From assembly GCF_900105325.1 (NCBI RefSeq), contig NZ_FNSU01000003.1, positions 620,001 to 684,000 on the forward strand: 64,000 nt of DNA, given 5' to 3'. The notes under the pieces are model-generated. The model saw nothing but the letters and a program-made list of their open reading frames with translations. It did no database searches and was not told where the DNA came from. This DNA comes from Pseudomonas marginalis. GTDB lineage: Bacteria > Pseudomonadota > Gammaproteobacteria > Pseudomonadales > Pseudomonadaceae. Below, piece after piece: positions 10,701-18,024 of the stretch (within the stretch, counting starts at the first letter, position 1; each line of letters opens with the position of its first letter). The translations under genes were made by a program, and so were the position numbers.

Positions 10701-11110
10701 CGAGTGTTCGAAGTGTGGGAGGCCGAACTGTCGAGTATTTCCTGAAGAAGTTGAGCGTAGGTTTTTTGCGCGTCGAGGGCGCTTGGCTGGTTCAGGTGTT
10801 GCTCCACCTGATTGCGCAGCGCTGTGTCCGTCAGTGGCTCATGACTGCTTTTAATCAACTGGCTGATGCGCTCGGCTACGCTGGGGTATTCCTTTGTCAC
10901 GGCGAATCTGAGCAATTGCTCGATACGTTTGCGGGCTGACGCCAGTCCATCACTCGATTGCGCGGACGCGGGGAACGTTTGAATATCCTGGAGGCGTTTA
11001 TGAAAAAACTCGATGACTTTAGAGCTTACTGAGCCTATGGGGGGCGTGGACCGATTCATCTCGCTTGAAATCGTGGTGCTGACAGTGTGTGGCGGATTAA
11101 AGCTGATCAT
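4718..11110 (-). CDS. Giant dermonecrotic-toxin-like protein A with tandem peptidase-like C-terminus
   Basis: A single uninterrupted frame of 2130 residues. About the first 1650 residues are a helical scaffold paralogous to the neighbouring giant protein and resemble the large dermonecrotic-toxin-type proteins (DUF6543-like) of pseudomonads. They contain three diverged repeats of about 100 residues near 208-308, 424-522 and 658-763. The C-terminus is unique. A papain-like set Cys1724 (GECAALS), His1813 (KDHGML) and Asp1835 (YYDPNYG) suggests a C58/YopT-like protease. His1955 (IIGHAPE) and Cys2003 (LTCFSASGG), 48 residues apart, resemble the His-Cys dyad of C80 toxin autoproteases. There is no Sec signal; the first 16 residues lack acidic residues and are rich in Ser/Thr/Pro, as in type III effectors. 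Sampled lines have lower G+C than flanking genes. The frame and paralogy are certain; the enzymatic calls are inference. Confidence 0.8.
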   Translation of the reverse strand: MISFNPPHTVSTTISSEMNRSTPPIGSVSSKVIEFFHKRLQDIQTFPASAQSSDGLASARKRIEQLLRFAVTKEYPSVAERISQLIKSSHEPLTDTALRNQVEQHLNQPSALDAQKTYAQLLQEILDSSASHTSNTRPAPLRLRRDLQAPEPASATRNAAVRQFTDALIDSGDRQLAIGVANSLMRQRLAVEKGHSSDAEDKVIIPADSTFGQAWAELAEALHSEPFKSFAEARKIDVRGLMIDSSGQLTEMRDNVPVNLYLHRDADWAAASTQVMSAARKVFAGKQGVVMFRDREHASAYNIASFYGLQLGGIRSDDTLFSIGQLLREGTFHAFSSTDPHYATVYAPVKQRQNEASQRLMNLPPDQLTQRLDRFTSSTTARKVQDADRTLAQQCSQAVMRLAPQARVEGEAFPPVLKEIPEYSTFNQVRKNLLDALTGSAFTTFAQEHNVEPGSVRIHPVTGELTGKVNGKDTPFVPNDLSGWGVVWAEIADAVRQMAAGVELPVRYPSPPSASLYEVMRFYNEEIPRQQNGQQADWRQRALISLLDRSTEMTRNNGFKALIDPSTGDNFSKGVRERQYTIRQQRADAPAPLSKLETLAAAVEPSSSATVGGARSPQDALASAESALAVATHRAMREVKNNPTQASMKMIGPIPAASLFGQWRSYLDKAIKARGFIEWAEKHKVDLTSLRFDPNREALIGKVNGVDQRFSAADFAKNYPEHFDVLAPVLNAARVFATPGRPITLSDASTTNAPLEWVGRFYGITTHPRSQAFERSMTQLESMKKFPRNPDHPEQMVNWLNQQKTALGDSNDRYALISQLKHGNIDNDDTTRFIVDPGSSHRPKGVTTVQKFLTDQGWYEAKSAARVDNLLQALQTPLPQAPTLGNNCGFLASALPLSKAQREAVSTFVKQSISPHPNLLSHLSAQVPKLSSSPAQALDQLLSSDSALELATNLQTEMKGAVTSTSLKQWLLTALVLELDPEAGTSRNSLAGFDLMHKDNWGLGTDKIRELFNNHLTTNRKIPANLAPVAAHLLMTGAAPHLLVNDVPSTVTLGSTDWVSFMTAVNRIELNASGAASGMTFGQVMNLHRISPISERESQLHSVARMNPVLDWAIVNGHIVRNDKDEYTLEQLASSQEKLKKQNDDISSARHYLSNFNPPSRREMALSELREKWGTDTHYERPYLTEMVGPFGMFSNTRASIVDVYEAGRLGESWRWESTRGPDFDALRARASELPDINAKFNQAFEEDFALRRTHTISLFKNMFSQLPLADRDIVNNGSATILQVKGTGSGILMQFTHKDQSRTFAIYPAYGKIVPVPNIEQRAPYGQTTEETVDTAAFKTNAQPKPDIKSKVLITRLDQNSLVDPDHFAHGRRPLYAENDKTDLSSYDGTRIQHLAEVLVDSVYLNKAAALATQRGLNNAVENGLELSDYFQKGLRFLPGGSSLVDVYHGEYAEAVKDLGVDIAIYVFTEGVGKLCNVAKSGAAWAAAKASAKFVERFGIEETESIVLQDLTTTGAEKAFSSVSRMQGGQYTKPIGEAFVPTADMVDGTVRNGDTSALVKFTAIFQDGEWYAYNPKTMAADGPALKGFVPESNQRNVNGLFDFFSDAKPDPDIPARFEINLMNAQLRDEQAFKAGYNSLKPETIPGYRSDMGKDRIRQLIADTPLSAEQVGSLVRQRERLIIADSRINIETFNREVEGAGGTSRGMSQGYYLALTQPGSDGECAALSNTMALALSEGTENTLIDNVHMAMANPKSAGGSKFISELSALQANVDRQSTFQTGTSGVLTPYKDIGTTLGNAETSKTLLIGAKDHGMLAGVRVDPADASKKSWFYYDPNYGLATFNSETSMKAGLEKTLNSGKVGKGLNHFGNAFTGPKYNVGVFDINAMAQRRFDIARVRDLTRPISLDTTQAVTDALYGRIRLGGPMETVRPLDGEIQTFVDTYDGKPRLNIIGHAPEPENPGDPIKIVGDNDARYSAAEVNQKLLDRGVDIRDYANVRTLTCFSASGGTRSFANELNKLTGVPVKGFEGPVTTEWMAGTDLNEQYQLLLKRARTKYPKFKQEDIEWIAENDLNKIYHNKFRVFTVRKDVGTLVEANMGTTKKPVYVTLPVDYRPVRFGPAKAPKESVTL

Positions 11111-11176
11111 GGGACTGCCCCTTTACCGGCGTATTTATAAGAATGGCCTCTCGACAGATACAGAGAGGTACTTCAA

Positions 11177-11205
11177 TACGTGGCCAAGGGACTGATGGGC
11201 GTTCC
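11177..11205 (-). promoter_or_regulatory. HrpL-type hrp box upstream of giant gene A
   Basis: The minus strand reads GGAACG, 16 nt, then CCACGTA. This fits the ECF sigma HrpL/RspL consensus (GGAACC-N15/16-CCACNNA) except for the sixth base. CCACGTA ends 66 nt before the ATG at 11110. The paralogue has the same sequence, spacing and distance to its start, although the 16-nt spacers are mostly different. Confidence 0.7.
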
Positions 11206-11253
11206 TGTGCAGGGCTGTGAGAACGTTGAGTGATTGTAAGTCTTTGCCTGGAT

Positions 11254-11316
11254 TGGTCAGCGCAGGTTTTGTTGCGTGAAACGCTGCGCTGCCAAACGCC
11301 AGGCGTACGAGGGGGT
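11254..11316 (-). pseudogene. Decayed duplicate of the mtlR 3' end
   Basis: This stretch aligns with the last part of mtlR (18022-18085); both contain CAGGTTTTGTT, ACGCTG and CTGCCAAACG at matching positions on the plus strand. Read on the minus strand it encodes YAWRLAAQRFTQQNLR and a stop, against YRRLAVQRLTEQNLA and a stop in MtlR. It directly abuts, and probably overlaps, the stop codon of giant gene B. It has no start codon and is a scar, probably left by the duplication that created the two giant genes. Confidence 0.7.
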
Positions 11317-11317
11317 C

Positions 11318-14300
11318 CTATCCCTGCGCGGCCAACCCGCCGATATACCCATGAGAATAGGGGGTCTTCGGTTTTACGATAAGCTTCTCCAACCATGTTG
11401 GGTCCAGCGGGTCAATGGATTTGCCTCCCTCCAAAATCTTCAGGTTTTCACGACTCCAGCGCTTCATGACTTCGCTCAATTTCTGTGTGTACTGGCTGGC
11501 TGGGCAGACGATATCTGCCCATGCATCGACAATCCAGGCATCCGCCCAAGCAGGTTCCGAGAAGTCTACTGTGCCTTGGGGGAGCGTGGAGGGACCTCCG
11601 ACGACGGTGAACGCATGCGCATCTGAAGCTTTCCATTCGTAAGCGCTGCCACCGCTTTTTTCAATGATGTCCTTGGACAGCAAGGCCATTTCTCCACAGT
11701 TGCCAGCGCCGGCTTTCAAGATCAGGCTCGGGCGATTCAAGGCATGTTCCGGCACGGTTCTGCGTAACCATTCATTGGTCATGTTTGCCGCCTCTGCGCG
11801 TGCCTTGTCCGCTGTTGAGCGGATGATATTGCCGGGCCCCAGCCCGGTTGCCTTCATGGCGCGATCCACGCTGTTTTTTGCCTGGACTGCATAGAACTCG
11901 TTTTTTCGTCCTTGTGTCCAACCGGCGAAATCGCGGGGTGGGTTGACCCTGGCAACTTGGTTCGGCCGCAACGCTATATCCGGTTTGCCTATCGCCCTGG
12001 TCCGCTGCAACTGATAGATCACTTCGCGCTGTTGTTCGTGAGTAAGGCCTTTACACGATGCTTTTAGTTGATCGATGTCTTCTTTCAGGAAACCGGAACG
12101 CTCCAGCTCTTTAAAGGCTGAATCCAGTTTGGGCAACGCAATGAAGTTGGCATCAAAGGGCGCCTCATTGACAGTTTGACGAATACCGAACGCGCTTCGG
12201 TAACCTTCTACCAGCGGAAAGTCCTGGGGCGTGCATTTATTGAACGTCAGTTCGCCGGTGGAGGTGTCATTCAGCTTGGTGTAATAAAACTCTGCGGTAT
12301 CAGCCTCTATCACCAGGTATTTGGTTTTACTTGCGCCCCTCTCCACAATCACGCCTCGAAGTTCACGCTTGTCATTGCAGTCATCGCTGATTTTGTTGAG
12401 CTTGACCACCCGGGTTTCCTTCGCAAACGAATCACTGGCGTGTGCGCCGGAAAAACCAAAATTGGGATCGTGTTTCAGGCTGCCGCTGATCTGCGATTTG
12501 TAGACGATGGGTTTGTTCTGAGGCATCGGGACCAGTTGGGGGCCCATATCGCCATCGACCACCTTGTATCGACGTCGCTCGAAAATGACAACTTGGTCCC
12601 TTCTCAAAAAACCTGGCGTCGAGGGGAACAGGCGCTGGTGTTCAAGGGCTTGAAGATCCCGGCGCGATGTTTCGGCGACGATCTCTATTTCCTTGGAAAA
12701 GCACGTATCACTGGCCCCGCGCCTGACCCGGCCCAGTGCAACCGGAGGGGCTGGACAGGTCGCTTCAAAACCCTCCAGGGGCTTAAAGTGATCGGCTGAC
12801 TCCAGATCGCTCAGCACGCCAGGGGTGCGGGTGTCGTAACGGTAAACCTTGCCCTCATTGACCAGATCAAAGCCATGGCTACGGGGCAGGGTATAGGCGT
12901 CGGCCGCCAGTGGTTTTTCCGTGACCAGTGCTTGAGTACCGTCCGAAAAGGTCTCTTGTCTCACGACTGAAGACGTATCAGAGACGAACCCTTCCAGGGC
13001 TGGCCCGTAAGCTGTCATGGTCTTGGCGTCGTAGGCGTACCATTCTCCATCTTGCCGCACCGCGGTGAGCCTGATCTGCTGCGCACTGCCGGATTGAATA
13101 AGCGCACCGTCGGCCCTGTCGGTCGCCATGTTCCATTCACCGTCCGTCTGTTCCACCAGAGGGCTGCCCTGCATACGGCTGACTGCGCCGGACGACTTCG
13201 CAGTATTGGCGGCAGTCACGTCTGTAACCGCCATTGAGGCGACGGCTCTTTCGGCTGCAGATTCAACGGCAGTTTCTCCAAACTTGACGGCTGCACGTTC
13301 GAAGGCCTCCGCGGCGACTGACCAAACCTTTCCTAATGCACCAGGGACGACAATGCTCAGCGCATCAAATAAGAGGTCCCGGCCGGCCTCGGCGTAGTTG
13401 CCTTCGTAAAGGTCTTCGACGCTGCTGACGCCAGGGATCATGCGCGCCAGGGAATTGAGCCGTTCAAGAAACGTGGGGCCTTCTGTTTCCAGAGGGTTAT
13501 GACCATGATTGATCGCCTTGTACTCGTCTTTGCGCAGGAAGTGTGAATCGACGCAGATGGTGGCGATTTTCTCGAGTTGCTCATTGAAGAACGCGGGCGC
13601 CGCGTTTGAGCGGGTGTCGCCGAATGTGGCCCGACCGTCATTTACCAGCTCCCCATTCACCAGCGTGCTCGGTGTGACGCGGTCGACGATGACCTTGGAG
13701 ATCATTCCGTCTCGTGGCGCCGCCGCCGAATCGAAGGCGGCGAAGTCCAATGGCAATTCATGGGGGCCTTCATCGGCGCCGTCATAAATCTTGCCGAAAT
13801 GCTTGTTCGTACCGCCTATGGGCATGGGGTTCGGCAGTTTCGACATTGTTTTTACCGTGCCCGCATCGGGGAAGACGGCTACATCGGTGATGTTCCCGTT
13901 GTGTCCGGTCGCACGAATCAGTAGGCCATGGCTGCCTTTTTTACCGGTTTTGGCGCTGAGGTTTTGCCATATGCTGGTGTCTGATTCGCGAACGCTGTAG
14001 TACTCAATCCTGCCGTTGGCCAGATGGTTGCGGACTTCGGCCGGGAGCCTGGACAGCAGGTCCTTGATAATCACGATCGAGTGCGCGCGCCGAGGGACGA
14101 AATCGCTTTCGATCGCTGCGTCGTACTGTGTATTGACGTCGGGCAATTGGTTCGCCTGATCATGCATTGCCTGGATAGGGATACGCGCATCCCTGGCTTC
14201 CCAGGCAGGAGTGGTCGAGCCACTTGTCAAACTATCGATCAGGTTTGTTGGCTTGTACGTATCCCCCAATTGTCCGGCTTCATAGGCTTCGACCACGCTC

Positions 14301-17300
14301 GCCAGGGTGCCGTATAACTGATCGCTCTCTCTCCAGAGGCTGCGTTGTTCATAGGGGATTCCCTTACCAAATTTTTGCTCGAGGTTCTCAAGTGCCAGGG
14401 CTCGTCGTGTGGGCTCAGGGTTATCCTTGATATAGCGTTTGGCCTGCGCCACAGCAGTGGTTTGTTCACCCAGTGCCTTGATACACGCTTGCAACAGCTC
14501 TGGCGTGTACTCGTCATTTGAATTCCTGCCGATGATGTCATTGATGATCCCCCAATCAATCAGAGGGTTCATTTGCGCTCTGAGCAATTGCAGCTGTTCA
14601 TGGGAGGAGAGAGGCTTGACCTTGTGGTAATCCATCACTTGCTTGAAGTTCATGTGCCGCGTGGCGCCGGGCGCTATTTGTTCGATCCGGTTTACAGCCG
14701 TATGAAACATCGCCCATTGGGGTGTGCCCTGAACAAGAGACGGGGGCAGATCGTTAACCAGAAACTGCGGTGCGGCACCTGACATCAGCAAATGCGCCGC
14801 AATCATTGCCTTCTGAGACGGCACGTCGCCGGTGCCGGGCTGATCAAGGTGGAGTGCAAAGCCTTGGCGTATTTCATGCGCAGGCCTGCCCCAGTTTTGC
14901 GCCTGCATGAAGTCATAACCCGCCACACGATTGCGCTGCGTGCCGGCCGCGGGATCAAGCTCCAGTACCCACGCGGTCAGTAGCCACTGCTTGAGACTGG
15001 TTGAAGTGACTGCACCCTTCATCTCGGTTTGCAGATTCGTGGCCAGTTCCAGGGCGCTGTCGCTGGACAGCAGTTGTTCCAGCGCGCGTGCAGGGCTGCT
15101 GCTGAGCTGAGGGGTTTGCGCACTCAGGTAGCTGAAGAGGTTGGGATGGGGGACGATGGATTGTTTCACGAACCTACTCACGGCTTCGCGTTGGGCCGTG
15201 CTCAGCGGGAGGTCCGTGGCCAGAAAACCCCAGTTGTTGCCCAATGTCGGAGCTTGCGGCGTAGGTGTCTGCAGTGCCAGTAACAGGTTATCGACCTGCG
15301 CTGCCGACGTGGCTCCAAACCAGCCCTGATCCGCGAGGAATTTCTGCACGGTCGTCTCGCCTTTAGGCCGATGGGACGAAGCCGGGTCGACAATGAAGCG
15401 CGTGGTGTCGTCGTTAGAAAGGTTGCCCTGCTTGAGCTGATTGATCAGTGCATACCGATCGTTGCTGTCACCCAATGCGGTTTTTTGCTGGTTCAGCCAA
15501 TTCACCATTTGTTCCGGGTGGTCGGGACTCCTTGGGAACATCTTCATACTGTCCAGCTGCGTCATGCTGGTGTCGAATGCCTGGCTGCCGGGCTGCGTAG
15601 TGATGCCATAAAAGCGGCCTACCCAGTCCAGCGGCACGGTGTTGCTGCTGGCTTGAGACAGTGTGAACGGCCTTCCAGGCGTCGCAAATACCCTGGCGGC
15701 GCTGAGCACCGGCGCCAGCACGTCGAAATGCTCGGGGTGGTTTTTCGCAAAGTCGGCGGCGCCAAAGCGCCGGTCAACGCCGTCGATTTTGCCGATCAGC
15801 GCCTCGCCATCGGGGTCAAAGCGCAGAGAGGTCAAATCAACCTTGTGTTTCTCGGCCCACTCGGTGAAACCACGCGCCTTGATGGCTTTGTCCAGGTAGC
15901 TGCGCCATTGGCCGAGCAGGCTGTCAGCCGGGATCGGTCCGATCATCCTCGTCGAGGCTTGGGCGGGATTGTTTTTCAGCCCGTGCATTGCGCGATACGT
16001 GGCGGTGGCCAGTGCGCTTTCGGCGCTGGCCAGGGCGTCTTGCGGGGACGGTGCGCTCTCCACCGTCGCGCTGAGACCCGACTCCACAGCGGCCGCCAGG
16101 GTTTCAAGTTCAGAGCCGGTAGTGGGCGTGTCGGCAAGCTGTTGGGTGATGGCGTATTGGCGCTCACGTACAGCCGTATACCAGGTGCTGTCCGCGTGGG
16201 GGTCTGTGAATGCCTTGAAACCGTTGTTACCGGTCATCTCGATACTTCGATCGAGAAGCGAGACCAGGGCGGGTAGGCCGTTTTGTTGACGAGGTATCTC
16301 TTCCTTGTAAAACCACATGACCTCATACAGTGATGCAGAGGGTGGGGAGGGGTATCGAACGGGGCGTTCCGCTCCGGCCGCCATCTGCCGGATTGCATCG
16401 GCTATTTCTGCCCAGACGCCACCCCAGCCCGAAAGATCGTTCGGGACAAAGAGGGTGTCCCTGCCATTCACCTTGCCTGTCAGCTCACCGGTGACGGGGT
16501 GGATACGCACGCTGCCGGCCTCAACGTTTTTTTCTTGTGCAAAGGTGGTAAAGGCACTGCCGGTCAGCGCATCCAGGAGGTTTTTGCGCACCTGGTAGAA
16601 GGTCGAATACTCCGGAACCTCTTTGAGCACCGGCGGGAAATCGTCGCCTTCGATTCGCAATTGAGGTGTGAGTTTCAGCATGGCCTGGCTGCACTGTTGT
16701 GCCAGGGCCCGATCGGCTTCCTGGACCTTTTGCTCCACGCTTGAGGGTGTGAACTGCTCGAGGCGCAGTTTCAATTGATCCGGCGGTAAATCCATGATTC
16801 GTTGGCTGGCTTCTCGCTGTCGCTGTTTGACCGGCGCGTAAACCGTGGCGTAGTTCGGATCGGTAGTGTTGAACGCGTGGAAGTTGCCCTCGCTCAGCAG
16901 TTGTCCGATGGCAAGCAAGGTGTGGTCGCTTTCGATTTGACCCAGTTGCAGGCCGTAGAAAGCGGCGACGTTGAAGGCCGAAGCTTGATTGCGCCCATGG
17001 AAATCAACGGCCAGCGAGGTGTTCCCGGCGATCCTTTTGACTGCGGCCAATACCGCCCCTGACGCGGCTGCCCAGCGGGCGTCGTTACCCAGGGAGAAGT
17101 CGGCAGGCGGCTCCTTGCCTGTTTCGATCAGGCGGCCTTCGGGAGTCATGGTCAGTTGGGAGAGATCGAGCTTCCTGGCCTCGGCAAACGATTTGAACGG
17201 TTCCGAGTGCAGCGCTTCAGCCAGTTCTGCCCAGGCGTGGCCGAAGGTGGAGTCGGCCGGGATGGTCACCTTGTCCTCGGCATCGCCGGAGTGACCTTTC

Positions 17301-17875
17301 TCGACGGCAAGCCGTTGGCGCATCAAGCTATTGGCGACGCCTATGGCCAATTGTCGGTCACCGTTTTCAACCAAGGCTTCGGCGAACTGGCGAACGGGTG
17401 CAATGCGTGGGGCGGAGGTTGATGAAGTATCACGGCGCTTTCGGCTCAGGCGCGGCGGGGCAGGGTAAGTGTTTGGTGCACTGGGCGAGGCGCCATCCAG
17501 TATCTCCTGAATAAGCTGGGCATAGGTTTTTTGCGGATTGATTGCGCTGGGCTGGTTGAGTCGCTGTCCCACCTCATTGTGCAGCGCTACGTCCGCCAGC
17601 GGTTCACGTGTGTTCTTGATCAACTGGCTGATTTGTTCGTCCAGGCTGGGCTGTTCTTTGGTGACCGCAAACCTGAGCAACTGCTCGATGCGCGTGCGGT
17701 CTGGCAAGGGTATATCACTCGCTTGGGCGCTCGCCCGCATGGGTTGAGCATCGTTCAAGCGTTTAAGAAACAGCTCGATGACTTGGGGTGTCACTGACCC
17801 GGCAGGTTTTGTGGGCAGATTCAGTTCCTTTGGAATGAAGAAACCTGGCGTGTGCGACGGCCGAACATTGATCAT
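11318..17875 (-). CDS. Giant dermonecrotic-toxin-like protein B with Cys-His-Asp C-terminus
   Basis: A 2185-residue frame paralogous to giant protein A over roughly the first 1650-1720 residues, up to a shared GEWYAYDAKTM...GPALEGFV motif. After that the two proteins are unrelated. The C-terminal 450 residues end in Cys2060 (GAGNCGEMALL), His2087 (DAHAFTVVGG) and Asp2117 (WIVDAWAD). This order and fold signature fits a transglutaminase/deamidase-like cysteine enzyme comparable in plan to the C3 domain of Pasteurella toxin. No signal peptide is seen; the first acidic residue is at position 17 and Val is at position 4. It is the promoter-proximal gene of the pair, just downstream of mtlR. Secretion route and activity are inferred. 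Confidence 0.8.
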   Translation of the reverse strand: MINVRPSHTPGFFIPKELNLPTKPAGSVTPQVIELFLKRLNDAQPMRASAQASDIPLPDRTRIEQLLRFAVTKEQPSLDEQISQLIKNTREPLADVALHNEVGQRLNQPSAINPQKTYAQLIQEILDGASPSAPNTYPAPPRLSRKRRDTSSTSAPRIAPVRQFAEALVENGDRQLAIGVANSLMRQRLAVEKGHSGDAEDKVTIPADSTFGHAWAELAEALHSEPFKSFAEARKLDLSQLTMTPEGRLIETGKEPPADFSLGNDARWAAASGAVLAAVKRIAGNTSLAVDFHGRNQASAFNVAAFYGLQLGQIESDHTLLAIGQLLSEGNFHAFNTTDPNYATVYAPVKQRQREASQRIMDLPPDQLKLRLEQFTPSSVEQKVQEADRALAQQCSQAMLKLTPQLRIEGDDFPPVLKEVPEYSTFYQVRKNLLDALTGSAFTTFAQEKNVEAGSVRIHPVTGELTGKVNGRDTLFVPNDLSGWGGVWAEIADAIRQMAAGAERPVRYPSPPSASLYEVMWFYKEEIPRQQNGLPALVSLLDRSIEMTGNNGFKAFTDPHADSTWYTAVRERQYAITQQLADTPTTGSELETLAAAVESGLSATVESAPSPQDALASAESALATATYRAMHGLKNNPAQASTRMIGPIPADSLLGQWRSYLDKAIKARGFTEWAEKHKVDLTSLRFDPDGEALIGKIDGVDRRFGAADFAKNHPEHFDVLAPVLSAARVFATPGRPFTLSQASSNTVPLDWVGRFYGITTQPGSQAFDTSMTQLDSMKMFPRSPDHPEQMVNWLNQQKTALGDSNDRYALINQLKQGNLSNDDTTRFIVDPASSHRPKGETTVQKFLADQGWFGATSAAQVDNLLLALQTPTPQAPTLGNNWGFLATDLPLSTAQREAVSRFVKQSIVPHPNLFSYLSAQTPQLSSSPARALEQLLSSDSALELATNLQTEMKGAVTSTSLKQWLLTAWVLELDPAAGTQRNRVAGYDFMQAQNWGRPAHEIRQGFALHLDQPGTGDVPSQKAMIAAHLLMSGAAPQFLVNDLPPSLVQGTPQWAMFHTAVNRIEQIAPGATRHMNFKQVMDYHKVKPLSSHEQLQLLRAQMNPLIDWGIINDIIGRNSNDEYTPELLQACIKALGEQTTAVAQAKRYIKDNPEPTRRALALENLEQKFGKGIPYEQRSLWRESDQLYGTLASVVEAYEAGQLGDTYKPTNLIDSLTSGSTTPAWEARDARIPIQAMHDQANQLPDVNTQYDAAIESDFVPRRAHSIVIIKDLLSRLPAEVRNHLANGRIEYYSVRESDTSIWQNLSAKTGKKGSHGLLIRATGHNGNITDVAVFPDAGTVKTMSKLPNPMPIGGTNKHFGKIYDGADEGPHELPLDFAAFDSAAAPRDGMISKVIVDRVTPSTLVNGELVNDGRATFGDTRSNAAPAFFNEQLEKIATICVDSHFLRKDEYKAINHGHNPLETEGPTFLERLNSLARMIPGVSSVEDLYEGNYAEAGRDLLFDALSIVVPGALGKVWSVAAEAFERAAVKFGETAVESAAERAVASMAVTDVTAANTAKSSGAVSRMQGSPLVEQTDGEWNMATDRADGALIQSGSAQQIRLTAVRQDGEWYAYDAKTMTAYGPALEGFVSDTSSVVRQETFSDGTQALVTEKPLAADAYTLPRSHGFDLVNEGKVYRYDTRTPGVLSDLESADHFKPLEGFEATCPAPPVALGRVRRGASDTCFSKEIEIVAETSRRDLQALEHQRLFPSTPGFLRRDQVVIFERRRYKVVDGDMGPQLVPMPQNKPIVYKSQISGSLKHDPNFGFSGAHASDSFAKETRVVKLNKISDDCNDKRELRGVIVERGASKTKYLVIEADTAEFYYTKLNDTSTGELTFNKCTPQDFPLVEGYRSAFGIRQTVNEAPFDANFIALPKLDSAFKELERSGFLKEDIDQLKASCKGLTHEQQREVIYQLQRTRAIGKPDIALRPNQVARVNPPRDFAGWTQGRKNEFYAVQAKNSVDRAMKATGLGPGNIIRSTADKARAEAANMTNEWLRRTVPEHALNRPSLILKAGAGNCGEMALLSKDIIEKSGGSAYEWKASDAHAFTVVGGPSTLPQGTVDFSEPAWADAWIVDAWADIVCPASQYTQKLSEVMKRWSRENLKILEGGKSIDPLDPTWLEKLIVKPKTPYSHGYIGGLAAQG

Positions 17876-17941
17876 GGAACTACCCTATGCCTGCGTAGAT
17901 TGAGTTCCCCTCTTGCTGGTTAAACGAGAGAGGCACTTCGC

Positions 17942-17970
17942 TAAGTGGCCTGGGGCTTGTTCCACGTTCC
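17942..17970 (-). promoter_or_regulatory. HrpL-type hrp box upstream of giant gene B
   Basis: On the minus strand GGAACG, 16 nt, then CCACTTA, ending 66 nt before the ATG at 17875. The half-sites and a following GAAGTNCCTCTCT block are shared with the box of giant gene A, while most of the surrounding leader differs. This fits retention of a functional sigma-factor site. Confidence 0.7.
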
Positions 17971-18004
17971 TGTTTGGGGTGGGAATTGCCGACACGCTTT
18001 GTAA

Positions 18005-18020
18005 GCACCTGTTTAGGTGC
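18005..18020. terminator. Small hairpin after mtlR
   Basis: GCACCT-GTTT-AGGTGC, a perfect 6-bp stem with a 4-nt loop, lies 4 bp after the mtlR stop codon. There is no T-run on the minus strand, so only a weak terminator role is suggested. Confidence 0.35.
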
Positions 18021-18024
18021 TGGG

